This document shows, in pieces, positions 11,258 to 22,384 of a stretch of DNA of 64,000 bases. The stretch comes from Volvox africanus (lineage: Eukaryota; Chlorophyta; Chlorophyceae; Chlamydomonadales; Volvocaceae): NCBI GenBank assembly GCA_030268105.1, contig BSDZ01000009.1, positions 2,369,501 to 2,433,500 on the forward strand, given 5' to 3'. The notes beneath the pieces are model-generated. The model saw only the letters and a list, made by a program, of their open reading frames with translations, ran no database searches and was not told the origin of the DNA. The translations under genes were made by a program, and so were the position numbers. The first letter of the stretch is position 1. Each line of letters starts with the position of its first letter.

Positions 11258-14200
11258 ATGGTCCGAGAGTGCTTGAGCCGATATGCTGCATCGTCAAAAG
11301 CTCGGGCCTTCAGGACTTCGCTCATTTGTGCGAATCCTGGCACAGAATGCTTGTTGAGCGCCAGGATCCTCGAGGAAAGGATTCCAGGAGTTTTAAGCTC
11401 TGCCCAGCCTAGCGGTTGCCGCTGCAGCGATGAGGCCTATCCACGTGCAAGTAGGCGGTGGAGAGGCTGTGCCGCAACTCGACGGACTGCTAATCTCAGC
11501 TTGCAGAAAGCTCGATTAACGCCAGATGGAACAGCTTCAGCAGGTCAGGCCAGGGAGCAAGAGGGTATGGCAACCGACACAGCCCCACCGACCGCGAAGC
11601 CTTCATGGCAGGTCGCCGCTGTTTGCCCACCTAACACGGAAACTAATTGCACGGCAGACATCGAATCTACTGCGCAGAAAATTGTCCCCCTATATAGCGC
11701 GGAGGACGGTATGACTGCACGGCAAATTACCCAACTCATTACCCGGGCGCAGACCTGGGCAGATCTGGCGACCATAACGTGCCAGTGCGGCGGTGCGAGT
11801 GCCCTCAACGAAATCCATCTCTCAGCGGCACTTAACCGGCTAGCTAAAATGAACCTTACCGTTGCCACAGGGCTGCCGAGGCAGCACCAGCAGGAGTTGC
11901 AGACGCTGGAACCATTCTCGGAGGTTAGGGCACGACACCTGCCTGGTAATTACGGCCTTCAGGGCAACTCTCTACCCATCAGCTCACCTCCAGATGCATC
12001 CAGCTTGATTCCTGGCAGGCGGGATATGTACGCATTTCCGCCGCCTGCAAGCACCCCGCTCCCAGGCACTCCTACCCTCAGTCGCATTGGATTGTCTCAG
12101 TCACTCATACTGACGAAATTGCCGTCGCATGGCTGCACATTGTCTGCGCAACAGGCTCCCTCCACGGGGCCCTGGATGGGCATTGGGCCGCCTCCCCTTG
12201 ACTTGAAATTGCGGAATGCAGGTCACAGGGTTCCGATATCGGCATCAGGCCCGTTGCACTCACCGGAAGCAGAACCTGCCGGTGCCATGCGTGTTGGTGC
12301 ACAACAACAACAGCACGCGGCTTTGCAGTCTGGGACTCTGACTGCAACATCAATTGCGTTAGCGGCTCAAAGCGCCAGGGGTCCGGTGCCAGCACGCCCT
12401 GCAGCCTCGCCTGAAGAGCTATGTGTGGAGCTGCTGGAGGCCCTCGCCTGCCGTGGTGGTGGCGCACCGATAGGTCACGCTTCATCAGCACCGGCAGAGA
12501 ACACACTGGAGGAGAACCAAACGGCAGATTGCAACGGCCGCTGCGGCACTGGTGCTGGCACCGGCCACGGCAAATCGGTGAGCCCGTACAGGGTCGCCAC
12601 CTGTGGGGGCCGGACCGGGTTTGCGAATCTGGCTGCAGTAGCGACGCCATCACCACCATCACCGCTGCCGCTGACGGCTCGTGTGGTGGCGAACGCGACG
12701 TGGAGTGCGGCGCGGCTCGTGATGCAATTATGGCCGCGACATCCATCCAGTGCAACCGAAGAAGCAGCTTTGCCTCCTCCTTGGCGTGCTCGATCGGATG
12801 TAAGTGGAAGCCGTGTAGCAAATGCAGGGTTCGAGTCGCAAGGGCTGTCTCAGGATAGTGCGACTAGGCCAGGTTGGGTGGTTGGATCAAAAGCATCGCC
12901 AACGTTGCAGCGCCGTTCATGTGCGGCACTGCGCGCTCTTCTGGCGCTCATGGTCGACTCAGCACCGTTCATGGAGCCGCAGCACCTCTCCAACATGCTG
13001 TACACTGTTGCGCGTCTGGCGGCACGGCTGCCAGAAGTTCTGGAGAGCCCCGGCGGCGGCGACAGCGATAGCAGCGACCGGGAGAGCAGCAGTCACAGGG
13101 GTAGCGCACATGCTGTTGAGACGCCTCAAGTGACTGCAGCTGACGCGGCAGGCGTATTGCGTGGGGGCCACCTGGCATTGCGGTTGATGGAGGTGCTGCT
13201 GGATGCCAGCTTGCCGAAGCTGTCCAGTTTTGGACCGCAGGTGCGTTGTGTTATTCGCCAATAAGTCGATGCTCATGCTCCGATGGCGCTGGGCCGTGTG
13301 GTGGCCGTGTGGTAAAGCAGGGCATGTGGCGCAGTAAGATGTATCGGCGGCTGGGCCTGACTGCCTAATTGGGTGCCTAAATGATGACAGACGACCTCTC
13401 CCTTGAAGCTTGGGCTCCACCTCAGCGGCGCCATTGCGATCTCTATCCTTAAACCCCAACAGGCGTTATCGAATTCACTGTACGCGGTGGCATGCGTGAA
13501 CATCCCTCCGCCGCAAAGCTGGCTGCGAGCCTGGCTGAATGTATCTGCCGGAAAACTCCTGAGGGCGGACCCACAGCACATAGCCAATATACTGTGGGCG
13601 CTTGCCCGCCTGGGCTACGACCCTGGCGACCCATGGATCATGACCGCGCTGCAGGCCTCAACGCTCAAGGCGCCTGCCTTCACGACGCAGGTGAGGATTG
13701 TGTCACGGGTCACACGGACGCGTTGTGACATTGCGCACAGAGGAAAGTTGCAATTTATCTCCAACACCAACTTGCCGCTTCGCAACAACTTCCTTAACAT
13801 ACACTTCGTACAATACGGCTCCGGCGAAGCCTCACCTTACCTAACGCACTTCCCCTTGCTCTGCTGAGCGCTGGCCCTCCCTGAGCACATGATTGCATCT
13901 GTGCGTGTCAGGGCGCCGCCTAAATGCAATACATTGCGACAAAATACCCTGCGAATTTTCCATTTCCTAGGGCCTCTGCAACACACTTTGGGCCCTGGCG
14001 AAGATGGGCTTTACAGCGGACTCTGCAGTAAAGGTGCGCGCACTCTTGCCGCTAGCGTCCGCCCTGGGCTCTGCGGCTCGAGAGTGCGACGGACAGGATG
14101 TCGCTAATGGCATGTGGTCCATAGCTCGCCTGCATATGCGCATCCAGCCGTTTCAACCACCGGTTTGGGGGACTGGAGGCTCGGGATCACAAGAAGGTTC

Positions 14201-15776
14201 CGCTGCGTTATCCCTGACAATATCCAGCAGCCCGGAATCCACGAAGGAACGGAGTCTTGCGGAAGCGCGCGACGTTTTGCAGGCAGCGGGGCGAAAGCTG
14301 CTTCGGGCTTCCTCACGGCATCTGAACACTTACAATTCGCAGCAGTTGGCGAACACTTGCTGGGCAACGGCGGCGCTGGGCCTGCAGCCGCCACCGGACT
14401 GGGAGCCGCAGTTTTGGCCCGCGGCGCTGGCCGCCTTGCCTGCCATGCGCACCGAGGAGCTGGTGGCTACAGCCATGGCATCCGCCAGGATACAGCTACA
14501 GCCGCCGGACCAGTGGTTGGAGGCAGTGTTTAAGCTCACTAGTCAGGCTATGCTGCCGCAGAGCTCCTTGCCACAGCAGTTGTCGGCGGTGGAGGGAGTG
14601 GCCTTTGGTGGCGCAGGGGGCTTGCCGCTCCGGAGCCAGACTCGGATCCAGGCGACGGCCCGTGCGCTTGCGAGCATATTATGGTGCGTAAGCACATGGG
14701 GAGTACGAGTTCCTGTTGCCTGGACGGCCGCAGTCCTGGGTCAGCTGGAGGCGCAGGCGGGGGACCGCACGTTGGAACCGGCGGCATTAGCGACGGCGCT
14801 CCAGGCCATGGCTCGCATGGGTTTGAATGCCGATGCAATAATTGCAGGCTGGACAGCTAGGGTGGTAGAGTCTGTGGTGGTGAGCGCGGCTGCAAACGTA
14901 AATGCGAGCACTGCAGATAGAAAAACGGCAGACCTGGTCACAAGGATCAAGGTGTGCTGTGAGCTCACGGCGGGCACTGAGGGTGTGGATGCTGATGCGC
15001 ATCTTAAGCATGGTGGGAGCAATGGCGCTAAGGGTGCACCAAATGGGCAGGAGGTGTTAGGAGGTGCTAGGCTTGCGGTTGAGGCAGCGAAGATGAGGCA
15101 GCGACTCTTCGGCGGCGACTGTGTAACGAAGGAAGTAGACGATCTTGATGGCCGCTGTGCGCGTATGATCCTGTGGTCACTGGCCCGGCTGCGCTGCCAA
15201 ATGTCAGATCAGGTTGCGGGCAGGCTTGCGCTTAAGGCATTGGAATCTGATACGATGATGCTCGCTCCAGCAGTTAAGGCTGAGACGGTGCAGTTTCCAG
15301 AGGCCTCGGAAGAGCAGGCGGAAGCAGAGGCGGGACAGGGGGCAGGGAACCGCCGCCGCCGCAGAGGGCTGTTTCGCGCCAGCCGCGGGGCTGAGCTTGG
15401 CGCGGGCGGGACTGATGAAGCAAGATGCCTGCAGGAAAGTGAAAGAATCGGGGCGAGGAATGTCTGCGTAGTGCTGTGGGCACTCGCCAGCACCTCCAGT
15501 CGGCCTAGCCCAGATGTGATGCGGCAGCTGACGCTGCGTGCAGCAATGGAGATGAAGTCCGCATCCGACTCGGAGCTGCTGACGATTGTGCGCTCGTTCG
15601 CCGCGTTGGGCTTTCGTCCCGGCGCCCGTTTTCGTAGGGCTGCGGAGGACAGGATTGTGCGCTTAGCACCAAGCCTCACTCGGGAGCAGGTGGCTGCAGT
15701 CTCAATATGGTGTGCGCGCCTGCAGTGGCGGCTGAGCAAAGATGTGTGTGAAGTCTTGCGCGATGTGGCTTTGTGA
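11258..15776 (+). CDS. Octotricopeptide-repeat (OPR) protein, organelle RNA factor
   Basis: Exons 11258-13240, 13463-13690 and 13971-15776 (all phase 0) give 1338 residues. OPR units of about 38 residues with the helix core seen in Chlamydomonas proteins are clear: PQHLSNMLYTVARL, QALSNSLYAVACV, PQHIANILWALARLGYDP (13580-13640), GLCNTLWALAKMGF (spliced at 13971), QDVANGMWSIARL, QQLANTCWATAALGLQPP, then more diverged copies to the C-terminus. Known OPR proteins bind defined chloroplast or mitochondrial transcripts and control their stability, splicing or translation; the RNA target here cannot be told. The first 90 residues are rich in Arg, Ala and Ser, as expected for a transit peptide, which supports the start at 11258. 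Residues of about 250-500 are a low-complexity linker. No RAP domain is seen. Confidence 0.9.
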
Positions 15777-16132
15777 GGGCTTTATATCTATATGCGGTTG
15801 CATGGAGACGTTCCCCGCGCCAGAGTGGGCCAGCACAAAGGGGGGGGGCAGGTAGGAGGAAACGCGGCAAAGGATTGCCTTGCAGGTAGGCAGCAAATTA
15901 CGGACTATTTGGGTGGCATTGGTACGGGGCAAAACGGTGTTTGGGAGCTCAGATACTTTCGGCCGGAAGTTCTGGTGACGCTTGAGGGAGCTCCTGTTTC
16001 CCAGAACGCTGTTACCGGAAAAGCGTACGAATATTTCGACCGTATTACCCTTGTACATCTACATGATATGTTTCTGGCAATAATTGACGATTGTCTTGCT
16101 TGTAGGATTTTGACACAACTTGTCTTCGTAAC

Positions 16133-16137
16133 TGTAA
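16133..16137 (+). terminator. Candidate TGTAA polyadenylation signal of OPR gene
   Basis: TGTAA is the usual nuclear polyadenylation signal in volvocine algae. This copy lies about 360 bp after the OPR stop codon and before the kinase gene. Confidence 0.4.
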
Positions 16138-16565
16138 CGAGCAAAGGGCCATAACGTACGACGGCGGCCGTTTTTTCATTAGCTGCTAAAACGAAGCCTA
16201 TCAGTAAACACAGTAACCACCTTACTGCAAAACGCTGGCAGGGTAAGCATTATTGGGATAACAATTGCTTCTGGCACCCAGAGTAATTGATAAAATAACC
16301 TTGGAAGTAGTATAACTTCACACGGCATTGGCAGACAGCATCCTGTTTAATTCTCATCTTCTTCTTCGGGTGAGTTGTACGAACATGTTTATGATATACG
16401 TGCCTTTCGTTCCGGAGCAAATCTGATGTTGGTCTAAGACAACTTCATTAATTACGTATGAATCGTGATTTTGCGCAAACCTTGTCATTTCCGCCGTTCA
16501 GTTCACGAAATGGAAAGTGGTGGCTAGCCTGACTCACGCAGTGGCATTCTGCATCGTTCTTGAAG

Positions 16566-19500
16566 ATGCCTCTATTTTCATGTTTCGGTGGAGGAGCCCC
16601 GAAGCATTCGGCTTCTGGGGTTCGCACTGTTGCAAAAGCCAGCGAACCAGAACCTGTTTCTTTGCCAAAACCGTCGGCCAAGCAGCCGGAGACAGCAGAG
16701 GTCAGCGTACTTGGTGCCGGGGGCAGCGGTGCTCTTACAGGCTCGATAAGTAAGAAGTTGAGCAACTCCAGCTTTACAAGAAGCACCCAGGTGTGACCGG
16801 GGACAGCGGAGCTGGAAGATTTAAGACGGGCATGGTTATAATATAGTGCAATGCCTCCGATAGCCGTTACGAAATGCTGTGCACGTACACATTGCTGGTT
16901 GCAGGAAGCATCGGAGGACAAGGCTGCTGCGCCCGCTCCAGGCGCTGGCAGCGGGACCAGCATTCCAGCTCAAGCGGCCGATCAAGTTCCATCCTCAGAG
17001 CCTGTTGAGGAGTCAACTGAGGAAGGAGAGACAGACCCCGCGCCCGAAGATGGGAAGCCGGGCCCTGGCCGTGTTCCACTTCCTCTTCCCACGCAGCCAG
17101 GCTGCTATACGCACAGCTTAAAATTAACCAGTGAGCAAACGCTTTGCCAATCCAATATCCAGCTTTGCCGACCTGAGGAGCTGGTTGGAGATATAAAGGA
17201 CTTGGCCTTTATTGGGAACGGTTCTTTCGCCGCGGTTTTTAAGGGTGCGTTGCAGTGCTATCTTGTTTGTGATATTTTAGCTATTTTGAAAGTGGGAACT
17301 TTCTGTTGTCGCAGGGCTGTGGCAAGGTGCCAAAGTTGCCATAAAGTTTGTCGTGTCGGACAGTCTTAACTCGAACAGCGTGACCCTTCGCGAGTCCCTG
17401 CTTGGGCAGCTGCTCTCCCATCCAAACGTCATCCAGGTGAGGATAGGCGCATGCGCATTAATGTTACTAAGTTTGGCTCAAAGTCGTACCCCACTTGTTG
17501 CTCGTCACTTTTGGCAAGGAAGCTATTACACAAGTTGATTATGTTTAACCCCACCACCACGATACCCGGGCTTGTGTCCATACCCGTATGCATCGGTCGC
17601 TGCCCCACCTCTTATCTCAAGGACTGCCCCTCTGTCCGTCATACAAACTTACACAGACGTATACTACGCGGTGCGCGCTCATGGATGATGACTCGCTCCA
17701 TGCTATCCACGGGTCGGCGTCAGATGATGCGCGCCGGCTAAGCGGTGACAGCATGCGCTTTGTCAGCGGCGACGGGTGGGTGGTGCTAGTTAAAACGTTT
17801 CTTCCCTGTGCAGTACTCGTGAAGAGCTGCACCATGCTGGTTTCCGTTAGTAGGGTAGAGTAATACGTGCCGACAAACGCATCTGGTTTACCAACGCAAT
17901 CGCAGGTTTGGTGACCCACGGCACAAAGCAGGTGGCGGCACAATCTCGGTTTCCAACATTCTGCTGCAGCTACAGGTCAAACCTGGCCAGTACGTAGCAG
18001 TGGTTATTATGGAGTATGCGGACAGGGTGAGTCTTCCCGAGAATGGCCAACCAAGACAGATGGTATTGTCGCCTGGCTTTGGTATTGACCCGTCATTGGT
18101 TTGTCCTGAAAATGCTGAACACGGGCACGGTATAAAAGGGACACAAGTATTATGCACGGGCAGGGTCAGCTAACTGGCTCGCCTTCCATAATGTAGGCTT
18201 ATCCGTCTGCAGAGGAGCGGGAAACGCTTTTGGCAGCAGGAATGAGAATTAGCCTTAGACTCTAATACTGCGCATACGTCCTTCCATTTCGCAAAGGCAA
18301 ACTGATAATGGGAAGAAGACGGAGCCCTCGGGCTCCCCTGCTGGAAGCATTTGCATGGCAGGCACATAGTTGGTGCATTACTTAGATCGCAAGGCGACCT
18401 GCTGAAGGCGTCTAGTGGAACGCGTCTCTCGGCCTGGAATCTGCATCTTGATTGTGTTACGGCCGGTCAGTGACCCAGTCTGCGTACCTTCCCTGTGATG
18501 CTGCAAGCAGGGCACCTTGCAGGAGGCAATCTACAAGCGTCAGGTCTTCCGGGAAAGTCCCCGTTGGAACAAACGCATTGCCGCCCGCGCCCTGTTCCGT
18601 ACGGCGCGTGAAATCGCCCTGGGCATGCAGCACCTGCACAGCAGTAACGTCCTTCATGGTTAGTATGGCGACTTAGCCATAGCCGGGGAGGCTTTTGCTG
18701 GTGTCGGTTTGAAAGCAGGTGTTCAGGGTTGCAGTAGCCTGTTGGTGACTCGTGTGCTCTCGCAAGCAAGGGTTAGGGTTATAGGTTGAGAGGGCATTGT
18801 TTCTGGGGGTATAGGTGTAGATTGAGTAGGTGCATCTCATGCGTGCGGCTCCGTTTGCTCTTCACGATTTCCTTCGGTTAATCCTGCGATAGCCGGTCGG
18901 TCCGTCAATTTGCTTAAACATTTACTCAGGGTAGGGCCCATGTAAGAGCGCAAGCTAACTGACCGGCCGACTGGCCGCAATGCTCGTCTTTAGCAAGTCC
19001 CGATATCCCAAGTTATAGCTGTGCCAAACCAGCTTCCAAGAACATCTTGCCCGCTGGACACACTTGGTGATGCCCCCACGTTCTCATGCTTTACAGCAGC
19101 GTCTACTACGGTCCCATGCCTCTTTTGTTCGACTTCCCCACGTTATCCTTGCGGTCAGGCGACCTGAAGCCCGGCAACGTGCTGCTGACGTCGGCCCGTG
19201 TGGACCGGCGAGGCTTTATCGCTAAGCTGGCGGACTTCGGCCTCTCGCACGTGGCGCATGGGCCCATCGCAACGAATACGTGGGGGGTGAGGGAATGGTT
19301 GTGAGGACTTCGCGGGCTTGCTGTCACCGTTATTCTGGAATTTCTTGTTCAACGGTCCTGAGCTAGTCGTCGCCTTGACGGTGTCAGAACCCGGGGCGTA
19401 ACCTCCGTACCCTGTTGGCCCGCCAAATATGTCCACTGCAGACTCTGCGCTACATGGCCCCTGAGCATTTCTCGGGTACTATGTCGAAGGCTACCGACGT

Positions 19501-20536
19501 CTTCGCCTTTGGAATGTTACTGTGAGCATGGTTGTGTTCCCAAACATCAAGAGCAAAGGCTAGTTAGGTAGTGTACTGCAGCTGCTGCCAAACGACTACT
19601 TATATTACGGACTACATCACAGTGCAACGGTGCGCGCTGCGAGGACAATATCAAATGAACGCCTTGGAAGTGCCCCGTCAATGATGCATCCTAGATAGGA
19701 CACCTGAAGGGCGAATGGAGAGATGATGTGGTCAGAGCATGATGCTGCCGTACGTAGGTGGTTGTCTGCTAGAGATGAACGTATAATGCATCGTAGGTGC
19801 ATTAAAATATGGAGTATTTATGAGTGAAGGAACTGTCCTTCTGTTTCTAATACTGTTCTACCTATATTCGTCGGGGTATGTTATGCATCATAGGATGGCT
19901 AGAGAAAGTCATCTGCCGGATCATGTGTATGACAATCAAAACGTCCCATGTTGGTTATCCCGTTGCCCCGGACAGGTGGGAAATGGTGACCGGCAAGAAA
20001 CCGTACGAGAACATGACGCAAGGAGAGGTCATCCAGTCGGTCTCGCAGGTGGGTCCCTTGGCTTTGGAGTCGTAGTATGTATATTTTATATTTTGGCTGT
20101 TCAGCAGCTTCCAACCCTGGGCTTGCGCGATCGGGCTATTCTTGCGTGTAGGTTGTAACATGCTACAGGGGGTCCCTGAGCGTAGTAGTTGTGCATGTAC
20201 ATGTACAGGTGACAGACCGTGCTCAGCATGATGGGCGACGACCCCCATGGCCAGCCTGAACTATGTCGTAATCCACTCCCCGAAACCTGTACTCTGTAGG
20301 GCCTCCGGCCACAATGGCCGCCCGATTGCTTTCCGCATCTGGAATACTTGGGTAAGCGTTGCATCGCGCACAACCCCGCGGATCGCCCTTCTTTTGGGGA
20401 GATCGTTAAGGAGCTAGAGGACATGGAGGTCATGCTGCGGGAATTGCTGCAGGTATGTGCGAGTGGGAGGGATTTAGACGAATAATTAAATCCCGGAAAG
20501 AGCCAGCAGGCGGGCGTCAGCGAGAAGGCTGTTTAG
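16566..20536 (+). CDS. TKL-like protein kinase, acylated-type N-terminus
   Basis: Eleven exons: 16566-16790, 16905-17244, 17315-17436, 17657-17775, 17906-18026, 18511-18658, 19159-19286, 19442-19521, 19976-20048, 20300-20452, 20510-20536; 511 residues, all phases consistent. It starts MPLFSCFGGG, a form common in volvocine kinases; Cys6 is a likely S-acylation site tethering it to membranes (inference). After a Pro/Ser/Glu-rich linker the catalytic domain is complete: glycine loop FIGNGSFAAVFKG, VAIK lysine, helix-C glutamate in RESLL, hinge MEYADRGTL, catalytic loop HGDLKPGNVLL (HGD instead of HRD, typical for this algal group), DFGLSHV, YMAPEHF, DVFAFGMLLWEMVTG and NPADRPSF. Between beta4 and beta5 there is an insert of about 50 residues (17690-17960), another habit of the family. 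The last exon is only nine codons (AGVSEKAV, stop). An active Ser/Thr or dual-specificity kinase is expected; the substrate is unknown. Confidence 0.92.
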
Positions 20537-22384
20537 GGACGCCATGATGAACAGCTGGGACGTCCAGTCATTCCCACTAGCACTGCAATGCGTGCTTTAC
20601 AGACCACGTCAGTTCATAATACCGCATAACCTGCACACACTCTCAACGGGCATGTTATGATCCCGGTGGGCATATTGTATCCCGTTCCGCCATGTGCACC
20701 ACACAGGCGACGCGTGAATCCACCGGCATAAACGCAGTCGGTAGCCCGGTCAACCATTCGCCGTCTCAGGCAGGCCTGCAGCCCGATCAACTGTAACGGC
20801 CAGATGGCTATGAGATTCGTTGCGATTGCTGTTTCCACGCCACGTGTGGTATGTGCAAATATCATGGCTTTTTAACATGGCTACAACGGGGTATGGATGG
20901 CAAGGCGCTCCCGCGTGGATGAAAGCGTTCTTTCGAGAGCACTGTTTCGCATATGATGAGACTTGATTTGCTGTTAGTTCGTGGGTGCCAATGCGGCTTA
21001 AGTTAATGTCGAGTTGGCTGGGCTGGCTCGAGAGAGCAATGTCTGGTGTTTCCAATTGCTCAGGCATGCGTGGGGGCTGGTTGCGCTGCGGGAAACTCAT
21101 ACAATGGCTGCGCGTAAAGAAATGAAGTGGGAGGTGATGCCATTTCATTTGAAGCTGATGTGATACGTAAGGGCGGGTTGGGGAAAATTTGGTCGCATAA
21201 ACCGGGTGGCCTGGACAGTTCCTGAATCCTGTTTGCGAGTACGTACCTTGCTGGCAGATGCGGAAGCCGAAGGGTTTGTCGGTGCTGTTGACGTGCAAAT
21301 AATCCTTTCGCGGAGGAGCATGGGCGTTCTTGAGTTGAGCTGAGGTCGGGCGCTGGCTAAATTTGCCTGATCCCTTGAAGCCTGAAGTGTGATGGGGGGG
21401 ATTGAATCATGAAGGCGGCTCTGTCAGCCGGGCTTTCAGCCTCAAACGTTCCGACGTGTGCATGTCAAGTCAAAACCGACTTGCTGCTTTCCCACATGTG
21501 CCGCTACGTGTTGCTGTCTGCCCCTGGTCATGTATGCGGCAACCAGCTGTTGACGCTTAGAATCTGTTGAGAGCCGTTTATTGGTATGTTAGCCGTAAAC
21601 CTGGGATATAGATTGCCGGGTAATTTGCCCCGTGACGTTTGCCACCGGTTTCACTGTAGTTTGTGAAGGTTTTCCGATGCTTGGTCGGCTACCGACGAAG
21701 AGAAGGGACGTGACGAAGTCGGTAGTCCGATGTCAATAAGCTGTCGTCGATGTTTCCCAGGTTATTAAGATACATACCGGAAACAATGTTTCAAATTTGC
21801 AACGTTGTGCGGTAAACATGGACGCAGGATGGAAATATGCGGCGATGCGGCGGCTGCGCCTTGCATATGATACACGACTTCAGTTTATCACTATTTGACG
21901 CATAACCCAATATGCATCTTGTTTTGATTGTTATTACAGGTATGGAATGGCTACATTTATCATGAGGATGTAAACCCATCCCGTCTGCGTGGTATATCTT
22001 TACTGTGTCTCCCGATATACGCGTTAGCCCTAAAAATGTGTAATTACACCCGAAACATATACAATACATATTCGCGCAATTTGATTATGAGAACCGCCAT
22101 CTCCGCAGCCGACGAACATATGGCACACCTTTACTTGGTTACTTCAAGTTATTGCGACACATAGCTCCACATAATGAGTTCCCTAGCGCTCTATACTCTT
22201 TGCAGTTATTGAACCGACGCTCGCGCCTGCACGTAGGCCGGTATGGCTTCGACATTCCTAGTCTCCCCACGTGAAAAACCGTGCGAAGGTCTCTTGCGTA
22301 CGCTTACTCTCGCGGCTTCTCCTGTCGATCCATCCACAAGGGCATAAAGATGCTGATAACAACATAATTTTATCAACGATCACT
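20537..22384. other. Convergent intergenic region
   Basis: This region holds the 3' UTRs of the TKL kinase (plus) and the acyl-CoA synthetase (minus). A TGTAA at 20792-20796 suits the kinase transcript. The perfect 12-bp palindrome GTGTAATTACAC at 22038-22049 carries TGTAA on both strands and could serve the synthetase about 340 bp after its stop. No gene was recognised. Confidence 0.45.

Noticed and set aside
12105..12821. 238-residue minus-strand frame
   Set aside because: Antisense to the OPR linker exon, with no domain and no splice context.
16448..16963. 171-residue minus-strand frame overlapping the kinase start
   Set aside because: Antisense to two verified kinase exons; no domain.
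20750..21298. 182-residue minus-strand frame between kinase and synthetase
   Set aside because: Composition is not protein-like, there is no recognisable domain or splice context, and it falls in 3' UTR space.
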